Shown: in pieces, positions 25,747-34,568 of the stretch
Layout of the letters: the number at the start of each line of letters is the position of its first letter
Numbering within the stretch: position 1 is the stretch's first letter
Assembly: GCA_041277045.1 (NCBI GenBank)
Contig: JBGFSY010000002.1
Span: 620,001-684,000 of the forward strand
Reading direction: 5' to 3'
Source: Reddybacter sp041277045
GTDB lineage: Bacteria; Pseudomonadota; Gammaproteobacteria; Pseudomonadales; Porticoccaceae
Length of the DNA stretch: 64,000 nucleotides
The notes under the pieces: generated by a model
Databases searched by the model: none
What the model was told of the DNA's origin: nothing
What the model saw: the letters and a program-made list of their open reading frames with translations, nothing else
Program-made: the position numbers and the translations under genes

Positions 25747-26502
25747 CTAATATTCCTCAAAAGAATTTTCAAAAATAAAACCGCTCTTCGCCATGGTAAT
25801 ACGATGGCGATCGCCTTCTATTTTTGCATCCCAGGCCTCGTAGCCGGCATCACCGTGCCAAATGGCAACGCGCTCGCCGTTCTCCGTTTTACCGAGGTGG
25901 GTTTCGTAGATTTTGGGGGGTCGCGCTGCAAACACGCTAAGTAATTCATCGACGGAGCCATATTTCGCCAGGTAGTACAGTGTTACCCAGGTGGGAGGCA
26001 CAAAGTCGAGGGTACGCTCCGTGTGGCGCGCAATAGCATCCCGCGGATTAATCCACTGGTGGTCGTGGATCTCTCCACCGTCGATAATAATTTCTTTGTG
26101 CTCGGGCACGCGGGCGGCAAAAAACCAGGTGGTAAAACGCTTTTGGGTGATGGGCGGCGGCGTCCAGTGAGAGAACCAGATAAAGTCTTTCGGATCAGCG
26201 TGAATACCCGCTTCTTCGTGCGTTTCTCGTGCCGCTGCAAAACGAGCCGCTTCGGTTTTATCACCACTGGCAGGATAATCATCGGCATCAATACGCCCAC
26301 CGGGGAAAACCCACATGCCACCGAAGCGGATGTCTTTATTTTTGCGTAGCATCAACGTTTCAATGCCGGTGTCGCTATCGCGCAATAACACCACGGTGGC
26401 GGCGGGAATGGCCTCTTCGGTAATCGGCTTATCACCGGGTTTGATAAGGTCAGCGTAGGGGTCGCTGGCGTGCTTTTCAGGTGTTTTGTCGGAGCTGCTC
26501 AT
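25747..26502 (-). CDS. Nudix hydrolase
   Basis: 251 residues. The Nudix box has an insertion: GGMWVFPGGRIDADD, then AARFAAARETHEEAGI, so the Gly part and the REx2EE part are further apart than in MutT. This arrangement is known from NUDT19-like and some CoA-diphosphatase-like proteins. ATVVLLRDSDTGIETLMLRK starts the domain. Position near acyl-CoA dehydrogenases would suit an acyl-CoA diphosphatase, but that is inference. ATG at 26502; expressed alone. Confidence 0.85.
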   Translation of the reverse strand: MSSSDKTPEKHASDPYADLIKPGDKPITEEAIPAATVVLLRDSDTGIETLMLRKNKDIRFGGMWVFPGGRIDADDYPASGDKTEAARFAAARETHEEAGIHADPKDFIWFSHWTPPPITQKRFTTWFFAARVPEHKEIIIDGGEIHDHQWINPRDAIARHTERTLDFVPPTWVTLYYLAKYGSVDELLSVFAARPPKIYETHLGKTENGERVAIWHGDAGYEAWDAKIEGDRHRITMAKSGFIFENSFEEY

Positions 26503-26760
26503 TATTATGTCCCGCGCGGGGCGCCTTACTGTGTAAATTTCAATGATAGCAAGTGTAACGTATACAGCTTCGGTAGCGAGAGTCTTGTCTCTTCAATCAT
26601 TCCCCTGTTCTGGTCAACAAAACCAGGCAGATTAATTGGTCAAATTCTCATGCTGAACCGGCGATAATCATTGTTCCATGAATGTAGCCGATTCAGTTTG
26701 TAATACTTAATATGAGCGCTGATACCATTTGCCATATATTCGTGATTCGGCAGGAGAGTC

Positions 26761-26910
26761 TTGAATCCCTTGGGCTCTATCTGCGGAGTAGCTTATTTAG
26801 GTATTGGCCTTATTGGGACCTATCTAATGATGGTAGCCATGATGTGGGTACTCTATCGTGATATTTTTAGTGTCGAAACAGCTGAATCTGCAACTCAGGT
26901 ATGGCTTTAG
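26761..26910 (+). CDS. Candidate 49-residue single-span membrane protein
   Basis: Begins at TTG 26761 with AGGAGAG five to six bases upstream and stops at TAG 26908-26910. The sequence has one strongly hydrophobic segment (VAYLGIGLIGTYLMMVAMMW) followed by a charged end, LYRDIFSVETAESATQ. No family recognised. The strong ribosome-binding site and coherent membrane segment are the only evidence. The rest of 26503-27135 shows no other gene. Confidence 0.4.
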   Translation: MNPLGSICGVAYLGIGLIGTYLMMVAMMWVLYRDIFSVETAESATQVWL

Positions 26911-27135
26911 ATGGCTTTAGCCGCTGGTAGGCGTTCCGCTGGCGCCTTTTATCTGTCAATTTATATCGCCAGGCTTCGTTAACATTCTCACTAGCCTGTA
27001 CGCCGCTCGAAGGATGTGTAGTTGTGTCAGTACTCCCGATGACAATGTATCTGCACCGTGTTAGATTGCCGCTCGACCTTAAGGGTCGAATTTGATGTAT
27101 TAAGTAGACTTAAAACCAGTATTGAGGAGTGAATT

Positions 27136-27888
27136 ATGGGACGCGTTCAAGACAAAGTTTGCCTGGTAACAGGTGGGGCATCAGGAATCGGCCGTGAGAC
27201 GGTATTATTATTGGCCGAGCAAGGGGGGCGCATTGTATTGACCGACCTTAATGAAGAGGCCGGGCAATCAGTTGTTGGTGAAATTAAAGCCATCGGTGGT
27301 GAGGCTATATTTGTAAAGCACGATGTAGCGTCTGAAGAAAGCTGGAAAAGTGTTGTAAAGACTGCGGTAGACACTTTCGGAAAAGTTGATGTATTGGTTA
27401 ATAATGCCGGTGTTTTTGTGGTCAAACCCATTCAAGAAACGACTGGAGAAGACTGGGATTTTGTTAATAATGTCAACACCAAGGGTCTTTTCTTTGGTGT
27501 TAAACAAGTTCTGCCAGCAATGCAAAAATCCGATGGTGGGTCGATTATCAATATTTCATCCATCTACGGTATGGTTGGCGCCTCAAGTGCCTCTGCTTAT
27601 CAAGCATCAAAAGCTGCGGTGCGCGTATTTACCAAGTCTGCTGCGGTTGAATATAATGAGTACAATATTCGTGTGAACTCAGTACACCCTGGTGTTATCG
27701 CAACCCCGATGACAGCTGATATTATGGCCGATGAAGCTGCAGGTGAGGCTTTATTAGGTGGTGCTATTCTTCGTAGACCAGCCCACCCGAAAGAAATCGC
27801 CTGGGGTATTTTATTCCTTGCGACGGATGAATCATCGTTTATGACGGGTTCAGAGTTGGTTATTGACGGTGGTTATACTGCGACTTAA
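27136..27888 (+). CDS. SDR-family oxidoreductase
   Basis: Classical NAD(P)-dependent short-chain dehydrogenase of 250 residues. Cofactor motif VTGGASGIGRETV with an acidic Asp at the end of beta2 (VLTDLNEE), which favours NAD. Then VLVNNAG, the catalytic Ser in NISSIYGM, YQASK with Tyr and Lys, and the C-terminal FMTGSELVIDGGYTAT. Similar proteins are annotated as cyclopentanol or 3-alpha/20-beta-hydroxysteroid dehydrogenases, but the substrate cannot be read. GAGGAG nine bases before the ATG is a strong ribosome-binding site. Single-gene unit followed by a hairpin. Confidence 0.93.
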   Translation: MGRVQDKVCLVTGGASGIGRETVLLLAEQGGRIVLTDLNEEAGQSVVGEIKAIGGEAIFVKHDVASEESWKSVVKTAVDTFGKVDVLVNNAGVFVVKPIQETTGEDWDFVNNVNTKGLFFGVKQVLPAMQKSDGGSIINISSIYGMVGASSASAYQASKAAVRVFTKSAAVEYNEYNIRVNSVHPGVIATPMTADIMADEAAGEALLGGAILRRPAHPKEIAWGILFLATDESSFMTGSELVIDGGYTAT

Positions 27889-27918
27889 TAGCTGTTCCTG
27901 AATTCAGATAAACACTGA

Positions 27919-27955
27919 CCCGATAGTGTCCTTAATCTAGAAGTTCACTATCGGG
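27919..27955 (+). terminator. Hairpin after the SDR gene
   Basis: CCCGATAGTG (27919-27928) pairs with CACTATCGGG (27946-27955). No T tract, so possibly a factor-dependent end or RNA-stabilising hairpin. Confidence 0.5.
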
Positions 27956-28092
27956 TAGCTCTCTGGTTTGATTGATTTACAATAGCTAAATTCGCCGCAT
28001 TCCTTTTGACGTCGACTCTTAATCCTGTCCTTTGTTGTAAATAAAGGGTGAAATGATACCTTTCACTTATTGTTGATGATGGCGTGATTGCA

Positions 28093-29373
28093 ATGACGGC
28101 TAAGAACAAACAGCTTTTTTCACTATTCAGCATAAAAACACTTTTTGCGTTTCTTCTTTATCTAAAAGATCGATACCAGCGAGACGGCTGCCAGGAAAGT
28201 GCTGCAGCACTAACCTATATGACGCTCTTTGCTGTTGTCCCCCTTATGACAATGATGTACAGCATGTTTGCCATTATTCCGGCGTTTCAGGGCTTCGGTG
28301 ATCAGGTAGAACAATTGATCTTTGAAAACCTGGTACCGGCTAGTGGTATAGAGGTGCAGGCATATTTACGTGAATTTTCCACCCAGGCACGTCAGCTGAG
28401 TGCGGTAGGTGGTTTTATTCTTATCGTCACTTCTTACCTCATGTTGTCGAATATTGAGAAAACGTTTAATCGTATTTGGCAGACGGCTGGTGGTCGGCGA
28501 GGCTTGAGTAGCTTTTTACTTTATTGGGGGGTGCTGAGTTTTGGCCCGCTACTGATTGGCATCGGTTTGCTGATGCACACTTACTTACTGTCGTTCCAGC
28601 TACTGGTTGATGAATTTGACAAGTTCCAACTGAGCTCAGCTCTACTGCAGTATCTGCCCTGGTTAATGACCTGGGCAGGTTTTACCCTGTTATTCGTTGC
28701 CATGCCCAATTGTCGTGTGGTTTTCCGTTACGCGCTGTGGGGTGGGCTATTAACGACACTGCTTTTTCAAGTCGCTAAAGGGATTTTTGCTCTCTTTGTG
28801 GTGAATTCAAGCTACCACACGATTTATGGTGCTTTTGCTATGGTGCCAATGTTTTTACTCTGGGTTTATTTGTGCTGGGTCATCGTATTGGGTGGCGCGG
28901 AGTTGATACGAGCGCTCGAGACTTTTAGCGAGAGCTATAGGCCCTGTTATTTTCCTGACTTTATTGCCGTGTTGGTTGTTTGTGCCCAGTGTTTAGATTT
29001 TCAACGTCGCGGTGAAGCCATTGCCGATAGCGATATGCTTAAGGCCGGTCTTGATGGGCAGCAGTGGTCTCGTTTACGTTTACTGTTGTTGGACAAAAAA
29101 GTCCTGGTGTCCACAGCTAACAACCGCTATGTATTGACGCGGGATCCATCGAAACTTACTTTGTGGGATCTTAACACTTTGACCGGCGACGGCATTTTTA
29201 ACAGACCTTCAGAGCGGGGTAGCGAGGTCTTAGCGCAATACCCCTGGTCTGATCGTTTGGTGGCGACTATTGATACTGTCGGTGATCAGGCCAGCGAGCA
29301 ATTTTCTCTTTCATTGCAGGACTTATTTGATGCACAAGACCCAAGACCCTCGAGCCCAGATGTCGCGACATAA
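28093..29373 (+). CDS. YihY/BrkB-family inner-membrane protein
   Basis: 426 residues from ATG 28093 (an in-frame GTG at 28084 also exists). The N-terminal half has about six hydrophobic segments with the family start CQESAAALTYMTLFAVVPLM, TMMYSMFAII and HTIYGAFAMVPMFLLWVYLC. The C-terminal 140 residues are soluble and helical. Formerly called RNase BN, an assignment now withdrawn for this family; the real role (transport or envelope) is unsettled. It overlaps no gene, but the next gene starts two bases after its stop, so they form an operon. Confidence 0.9.
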   Translation: MTAKNKQLFSLFSIKTLFAFLLYLKDRYQRDGCQESAAALTYMTLFAVVPLMTMMYSMFAIIPAFQGFGDQVEQLIFENLVPASGIEVQAYLREFSTQARQLSAVGGFILIVTSYLMLSNIEKTFNRIWQTAGGRRGLSSFLLYWGVLSFGPLLIGIGLLMHTYLLSFQLLVDEFDKFQLSSALLQYLPWLMTWAGFTLLFVAMPNCRVVFRYALWGGLLTTLLFQVAKGIFALFVVNSSYHTIYGAFAMVPMFLLWVYLCWVIVLGGAELIRALETFSESYRPCYFPDFIAVLVVCAQCLDFQRRGEAIADSDMLKAGLDGQQWSRLRLLLLDKKVLVSTANNRYVLTRDPSKLTLWDLNTLTGDGIFNRPSERGSEVLAQYPWSDRLVATIDTVGDQASEQFSLSLQDLFDAQDPRPSSPDVAT

Positions 29374-29374
29374 A

Positions 29375-29842
29375 ATGAAGGTACTGGTTTTACTCCTAGG
29401 CTTTAGTTTCCTCGCGGGTTGCGAAGAGCTTGTTGAGCCTCATTACAACCTACTAGGAGGCGGTTCTTTAAGATTGACGGAGCTGGAAGGTAAGGTGGTG
29501 CTCATTAATTATTGGGCGGAGTGGTGTCGCCCCTGTCGGATAGAAATCCCTGAATTGAACCAGTTTGCGCAGGATCATCTCAATAGTGTTCGAGTTTTGT
29601 CAGTCAATTTTGACGGCGTTGAAGGTGAGCAATTGATAGAACAGGTAGCGGCCTTAGGTATAGAATTCGATACGCTCTTACAAGATCCCCGTGATGCTCT
29701 TGCTGTGCCTGCCAGCGGAGGCCTGCCAGAAACCATTGTTTTGAACCGTAGGGGCGAGGTGCAAGAGGTTTTACTGGGGCCGCAAACACAACAAAGTTTA
29801 CAGGCAGTGTTATCATCTATCCTCCCCCCTGAATTTAGATAA
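29375..29842 (+). CDS. TlpA-like thioredoxin-fold lipoprotein
   Basis: 155 residues. Signal peptide with lipobox MKVLVLLLGFSFLAGC predicts a lipid-anchored periplasmic protein. The thioredoxin-like fold has LTELEGKVVLINYWAEWCRP with the CxxC active site WCRPC, and the cis-Pro position in GGLPETIVLN. Such TlpA/ResA-like proteins reduce or isomerise disulfides, for example in cytochrome c maturation. The ATG at 29375 is immediately behind the BrkB-family stop, indicating translational coupling. Confidence 0.9.
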   Translation: MKVLVLLLGFSFLAGCEELVEPHYNLLGGGSLRLTELEGKVVLINYWAEWCRPCRIEIPELNQFAQDHLNSVRVLSVNFDGVEGEQLIEQVAALGIEFDTLLQDPRDALAVPASGGLPETIVLNRRGEVQEVLLGPQTQQSLQAVLSSILPPEFR

Positions 29843-29957
29843 TAACTGTCATCGCATTGATGAAAAAAATTACACGCTTTTCACATTAAATTCACACTAC
29901 ACTTCAATGGCTTGTAGTAGTAATAGACAAGCCCTTATGCAATAGGCCGTAATCGTA

Positions 29958-30338
29958 ATGACACCAACAACTGTAAAATTTCACAAGGGGGCGGGCAGCC
30001 TTGAGCTGGCTTATAGTGATGAGACCCGCTTTACTTTGAGTGGGGAATTCCTACGTGTACATTCGCCAAGTGCGGAAGTGCGAGGTCATGGCCCGGGTGA
30101 AGAGGTTCTTCAGCACGGTAAAAAGAACGTTAAAATCTCATCTCTTGAAGCAGCAGGGCACTATGCCTTATTGATTCACTTTGATGATGGGCATAATACG
30201 GGAATTTATAGCTGGAGCTATTTAAAAGAGCTTTGCGACCAGCAGAAAGAATATTGGGAAAAGTATTTAAGTATGCTCAATGATGCCGGCTTGAGCCGAG
30301 ACCCTGAAGAGCAGGCGCTAAAGTTTTTTAATCCCTAG
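29958..30338 (+). CDS. DUF971 domain protein
   Basis: 126 residues: a single gamma-butyrobetaine-hydroxylase-like N-terminal domain (DUF971). Family marks are LELAYSDETRFTLSGEFLRV, SPSAEVRGHG, HYALLIHFDDGHNTGIYSW and YLKELC. The domain resembles the zinc-binding N-terminal part of BBOX1, and free-standing copies are often encoded near Fe-S or protease genes in proteobacteria. Function unknown. Convergent with the FimX-like gene downstream. Confidence 0.9.
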   Translation: MTPTTVKFHKGAGSLELAYSDETRFTLSGEFLRVHSPSAEVRGHGPGEEVLQHGKKNVKISSLEAAGHYALLIHFDDGHNTGIYSWSYLKELCDQQKEYWEKYLSMLNDAGLSRDPEEQALKFFNP

Positions 30339-30371
30339 GCTGTTTTTCTTCAGGCGGCTTTTGTGCTGTCG

Positions 30372-32630
30372 TTATTCTTCTTCATTGAAGTCATAATCCA
30401 TTTCAGCTCCAGGGGCTTGAATATAGTGCCCTTGTATATATTCAACACCACCCTGCCAAAGTGTAGGGATTAAAGTGGGGCTTTCAACAAAGGGAGCAAT
30501 ACAGCGTTGCTCCCTTTCTTTTAGCAAGCTGATCAGTTGCTGCGTTTCTTCCTGCGCCCCTCCTCCAGCTTTTATACTCTCGATAAGTTGCCTATCTAGT
30601 TTGACAAAATTTACAGCCAGTTTTTCTAATACCAATAGAGGATTGCTGGAAAGGCCAAAATGCGTCATGGCAACTTTACAGCCAATGGCGTTGAGCAGCT
30701 GAATTAGTGTTTTACTTTGTGCTATGTAGCGACCGGCATCGCTTTCACGTAGTTGAAAGGTGATATTAGCTGGAGGGGTGTTGGCGGTTCTTATGGCCAG
30801 CTTTAACCAGGGGCTAAACTTTTTATCATTTATGGTGGCGGCACTGAGGTTAATAAAAAGACAGGTGTTGGGTGCCGTCTTGTGTTTTTCGCCAAGTTTC
30901 TTAATGGTTTCGAGAATAACCCAACGATCTATTTTTGTTGCGATTGGACTATCAAATACTTTACCAATGAAATCGGGCGGAATGTTTTCGGGATACTCAT
31001 CAACTTTTGGTCGCATGAGAACTTCGTAAAACTCTGCGGTTTCATCGTTAAGGCCAACAATGGGCTGAAAGGCGATCCCGATAAGCCGCTTTTCTAGCAA
31101 GTGCTGACCAAACAACGTGACTTTTTCTTCAGAGTCGACACTGAAGTCAGTTTGAGTCAATGCATCCATTACATAAACTTTGTTTCCGCCCGCAATATTT
31201 GACAAACCTATATCGGCATCCTCAAGGGTTTTCAGGCACTGCCCGATGCATACCTGAGCGGAGGCCGTGTTCTTGGTAATAAGGCCGATACTGGCATTGA
31301 TTGACAGAAGTATGTTTTGCGCCCCTACCTGGAAAGCCTGTTCGGCGACCTGTTGGCACAAGGTTGCAGCGAACTGTTTGCCTTCCTGCAAGGTAAAGTC
31401 AGCAATAACAAAGTTGATGACACCTTGTTTATCTCGGCTATAAACAATGGTGTTGTTCGTTTTCTCTACAACAAAGGTAGCCAGTGCCTCCAATATTTGA
31501 TCGGCATTATCCTCGTTCGTATCTCTTCGAATTTGTTCATCTTGTTCAGATTGAATACAGAGAATTAGACTATCTTTTCCACCACTGCTTTGAGCTGAGC
31601 TAATGGCCACGGCAATATTGTCGAGAGTGACTTGCGGGTCTATCGTCAAGGCCGTCGTTTGCTGGGTTGGGGCCTTGTCAGATGGTGGCGTTATTTCAGT
31701 TTCATCAATTTCTTGTAACTCAAGGTTTATTTCGTCGACAACTATCTCGGGTAACTCTAAGTCTATTTCAGATAAGTCTAGCTCAATCGCAGAAGAATCT
31801 ATTTCAATTTCAGTGGTGTCGCTTTCTATAGTTCCTCCAATATTTGCAACGACATTTCTGACGGTACTATTCTTAATGAGGAGTTGTAGAGCGGCATCAC
31901 CCTGATATTCGATTTGGCAAATACTTGTTTCGACATCTGTTTTTTGACCGTCTGTTGTGACGAAACTGAGACTAATGGTGGATTTCCCCACCTCCTTTTC
32001 AGAATCAAGCGGCTTAAGAAAAGGTTTTATTTCACCCTGGAAGCTGGAATCAATAGTGTCAATGACTGGCGCCATAATAATGTCGTCGGGGTCACTGTAG
32101 CCAATAAGCTGGCTAAAGGGTTCATTAGCGTAGATATAGGTGCCATCTTGAACAAGGGCAATGGCATTTTTTGAAGACCCCATTAATTCTTCACAGCGTA
32201 TTTCAGCAGAGCGATAGCGTTCTTTCCAGTCGAGTTGTACGCGGCGCTGCTCCAGCTGCTTGAGAGTACTGGCTGTGGCGAGTAGAAAATATTGATCTTC
32301 GTCTTCGGGGATTACATAGGTGGCTCCCATGCGAATGCCTTCGACAACACTGACAATGTCATTACTATTACTGATGAGTATCGCGGGTACATCAAGGCTC
32401 TGGCCACGAATGCTGGCCATTAACTTTTTGGCAGGCAGGGTTGCCGCCTGCAGTTGGCCAATGGCTAAATCCCAATGCCGACTTTGTAATAGTGACGCGA
32501 GTTCTTCAGCAGAATCTACGATTTCTGCATCCACTTCATAGGATGCACCTTCGAGTAAGCTGATTATGCGACTGGCGTCACCGCTATCATCACATGCGAT
32601 GAGTAGATTCAAAGTTCCTTTTTTTGCCAT
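30372..32630 (-). CDS. FimX-like REC-PAS-GGDEF-EAL protein (c-di-GMP effector)
   Basis: 752 residues from ATG 32630. Domains in order: a receiver-like domain (LNLLIACDDSGDASRIISLL) at about 5-130, PAS (SSKNAIALVQDGTYIYANEP) at about 150-250, an acidic Glu/Asp/Ile-rich linker (residues 260-330), a GGDEF-like domain without a GGDEF motif, and an EAL domain. EAL reads EVLMR instead of EALLR, and the DFG loop reads THFGLSS where active enzymes have DDFGTGY. It is therefore probably not a phosphodiesterase. The same degenerate set (EVL for EAL) is known from Pseudomonas FimX, which binds c-di-GMP and controls type IV pili. No pilus genes are nearby, so the pilus link is inference. Confidence 0.82.
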   Translation of the reverse strand: MAKKGTLNLLIACDDSGDASRIISLLEGASYEVDAEIVDSAEELASLLQSRHWDLAIGQLQAATLPAKKLMASIRGQSLDVPAILISNSNDIVSVVEGIRMGATYVIPEDEDQYFLLATASTLKQLEQRRVQLDWKERYRSAEIRCEELMGSSKNAIALVQDGTYIYANEPFSQLIGYSDPDDIIMAPVIDTIDSSFQGEIKPFLKPLDSEKEVGKSTISLSFVTTDGQKTDVETSICQIEYQGDAALQLLIKNSTVRNVVANIGGTIESDTTEIEIDSSAIELDLSEIDLELPEIVVDEINLELQEIDETEITPPSDKAPTQQTTALTIDPQVTLDNIAVAISSAQSSGGKDSLILCIQSEQDEQIRRDTNEDNADQILEALATFVVEKTNNTIVYSRDKQGVINFVIADFTLQEGKQFAATLCQQVAEQAFQVGAQNILLSINASIGLITKNTASAQVCIGQCLKTLEDADIGLSNIAGGNKVYVMDALTQTDFSVDSEEKVTLFGQHLLEKRLIGIAFQPIVGLNDETAEFYEVLMRPKVDEYPENIPPDFIGKVFDSPIATKIDRWVILETIKKLGEKHKTAPNTCLFINLSAATINDKKFSPWLKLAIRTANTPPANITFQLRESDAGRYIAQSKTLIQLLNAIGCKVAMTHFGLSSNPLLVLEKLAVNFVKLDRQLIESIKAGGGAQEETQQLISLLKEREQRCIAPFVESPTLIPTLWQGGVEYIQGHYIQAPGAEMDYDFNEEE

Positions 32631-32847
32631 AAATGGTCTTCTTTCGCTACCGGATGATGAAAAGAACCACACCAATTTGGGCGCTCTTATCGTTACTATT
32701 TATTGCAGCATTATACGATCCAATGACTATTCCTTGTACATTAATTGGCTTGAATAATGCCTGCTGTGTAGCAAAGTAAAGATAGACATATATAAAAACA
32801 TACCAATTGATCAGTATTGTAGGCCAGGTGCCGAGTTTATCTTGAAT

Positions 32848-33888
32848 TTAGACGATAGTCGTTGTCGGGAAAGTTAAGGCCTGTTTGGAGCCCGCCCCGG
32901 CTTGTTCACACACAAAGCGTGGCACCAAATAACCCGGTAATAGATCCAATAATGCCTGTTGTAGTTGCTGAACTTTGTCGTTGCTAACATCGAAGTGGGC
33001 GGCACCAGCCACCTTGTCCAAACGATGAATATAGTAGGGCAGGATGCCGGCCTCAAAAAGCTGTTCCGATAGTGCGATCAGTGTTTGTGTCGAGTCATTG
33101 ACCTGTTTTAACAAGACCGATTGATTGAGCAATTCAATACCATGGCGTTTTAAGCGTTGCGCTGCTTGTCTTACAGGCTGATCAATTTCATTGGCGTGAT
33201 TGATATGCCAGACCATTACTACCTGTAATCGTGTGGCTGTCAGCCAGTGCAAGCAGCTTTGGTCAATACGCGAGGGAATCACTAGGGGCAGACGAGTGTG
33301 TATACGCAGGCGCTTAATATGGGGGATGGCCGCAATTTGTTCTGTTATCCATAGCAAAAAGTTATCGTTAGCGGCGAGGGGGTCGCCGCCGCTGTAAATT
33401 ACTTCACTGATGCTCTCATCATTAGCCAGGTAATCCAGTGCCGCCTGCCATTCGTCCTTGCCGAGCGTGTTGTCCTCATAGGGAAAGTGACGGCGAAAAC
33501 AGTAGCGACAGTGAATGGCGCAGGCCGGACTGATGATTAGCAGGGCGCGCCCGTGATATTTGTGGACAACGCCGGGAATTGGATTGGCGTCCTCTTCGCC
33601 CAATGGATCACGACTAAAACCGGGTGCCGGCAGTAATTCCGCGCCAAGGGGTAATACCTGCTTAAGTAAAGGATCGTTGATATCGCCTTTGCGCATACGC
33701 TGTACGTAGGGCAGGGGTACGCGAATAGACCAGGCTTGCTGAGCGGCGGAACTGCTGTCGAGTTGTGCAGGATTAATCTCAAGTAGCTTTAACAGTGTGG
33801 CGGGGTCGCGGATGGCTGTGGCGAGTTCTTCCTGCCAAGATGGCTGGTGCGTATCGGTGCTTGTGTGGGGTATGATGTCGGCCGTCAA
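32848..33888 (-). CDS. epmB: EF-P--(R)-beta-lysine pathway: lysine 2,3-aminomutase
   Basis: Radical SAM/PLP enzyme (YjeK) converting L-lysine to (R)-beta-lysine for EF-P modification. 346 residues. The radical SAM motif is CAIHCRYCFRRHFPYE. Then come YSGGDPL, IPHIKRLRIHTRLPLVIPSR, LLNQSVLLKQVNDS, and the C-terminal KVAGAAHFDV and YLVPRFV. Initiation at TTG 33888 is chosen since AGGGA lies five bases upstream and it gives the usual short N-terminus; an in-frame TTG at 33927 overlaps efp. Divergent from efp with only 31 bp between starts. Confidence 0.93.
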   Translation of the reverse strand: MTADIIPHTSTDTHQPSWQEELATAIRDPATLLKLLEINPAQLDSSSAAQQAWSIRVPLPYVQRMRKGDINDPLLKQVLPLGAELLPAPGFSRDPLGEEDANPIPGVVHKYHGRALLIISPACAIHCRYCFRRHFPYEDNTLGKDEWQAALDYLANDESISEVIYSGGDPLAANDNFLLWITEQIAAIPHIKRLRIHTRLPLVIPSRIDQSCLHWLTATRLQVVMVWHINHANEIDQPVRQAAQRLKRHGIELLNQSVLLKQVNDSTQTLIALSEQLFEAGILPYYIHRLDKVAGAAHFDVSNDKVQQLQQALLDLLPGYLVPRFVCEQAGAGSKQALTFPTTTIV

Positions 33889-33919
33889 AATGGTCCCTGA
33901 ATAACGCAAAGAGGTAATA

Positions 33920-34489
33920 ATGGCCAACTATTCTACCAATGAATTCCGCTCCGGTCTTAAAGTCATGCTCGACGGAGACCCCTGTTCAATTGTTGACAAT
34001 GAATTTGTAAAACCTGGTAAAGGGCAAGCCTTTAGCCGTGTGCGCCTGAAGAACCTGAAGACGGGTCGCGTATGGGATCGCACCTTTAAGTCGGGTGAAA
34101 GCCTCGAAGGGGCGGATGTCAGCGAACAAAATATGCAGTATCTCTACAACGATGGAGAATACTGGCACTTTATGGAACCCGAAACTTTCGAGCAGCATCA
34201 GGCCGATAAAACTTCTGTGGGCGATACGGCCCTGTGGTTGCGCGAGCAGGACACCTGCATCGTCACTCTGTACAACGGCTCTCCGCTGGCGGTGACGGCG
34301 GCCAATCACGTCGACCTGGAAATCACCCAAACCGATCCCGGACTGAAGGGTGATACGGCCCAGGGTGGCACCAAGCCTGCGACCCTCAGCACCGGTGCGG
34401 TAATTAAAGTACCGCTGTTTTTAAATGAAGGTGAGTTGGTGAGTGTCGATACCCGCACTGGGGAATACCTCAATCGCGCCAAAAAGTAA
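33920..34489 (+). CDS. efp: Translation elongation factor P
   Basis: 189-residue factor that relieves ribosome stalling at polyproline. Lys34 lies in FVKPGKGQAFSRVRLKNL, the site that EpmA beta-lysylates. It has the three OB-type domains of normal length, ending TRTGEYLNRAKK. GAGGT lies before ATG 33920. It sits between the two modification genes, so this genome uses the EpmA/EpmB pathway rather than rhamnosylation (EarP). Confidence 0.97.
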   Translation: MANYSTNEFRSGLKVMLDGDPCSIVDNEFVKPGKGQAFSRVRLKNLKTGRVWDRTFKSGESLEGADVSEQNMQYLYNDGEYWHFMEPETFEQHQADKTSVGDTALWLREQDTCIVTLYNGSPLAVTAANHVDLEITQTDPGLKGDTAQGGTKPATLSTGAVIKVPLFLNEGELVSVDTRTGEYLNRAKK

Positions 34490-34568
34490 TCGGCTAATTT
34501 TAGGCGACTCAGGTTTTCCCGTGAGCAATAGTCGATTAAAAAATGATCACTGAAGGAGCTGCTTAATC

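Noticed and set aside
28093..29373. Ribonuclease BN
   Set aside because: Old name of the YihY/BrkB family; RNase BN activity belongs to another protein, and this is a membrane protein.
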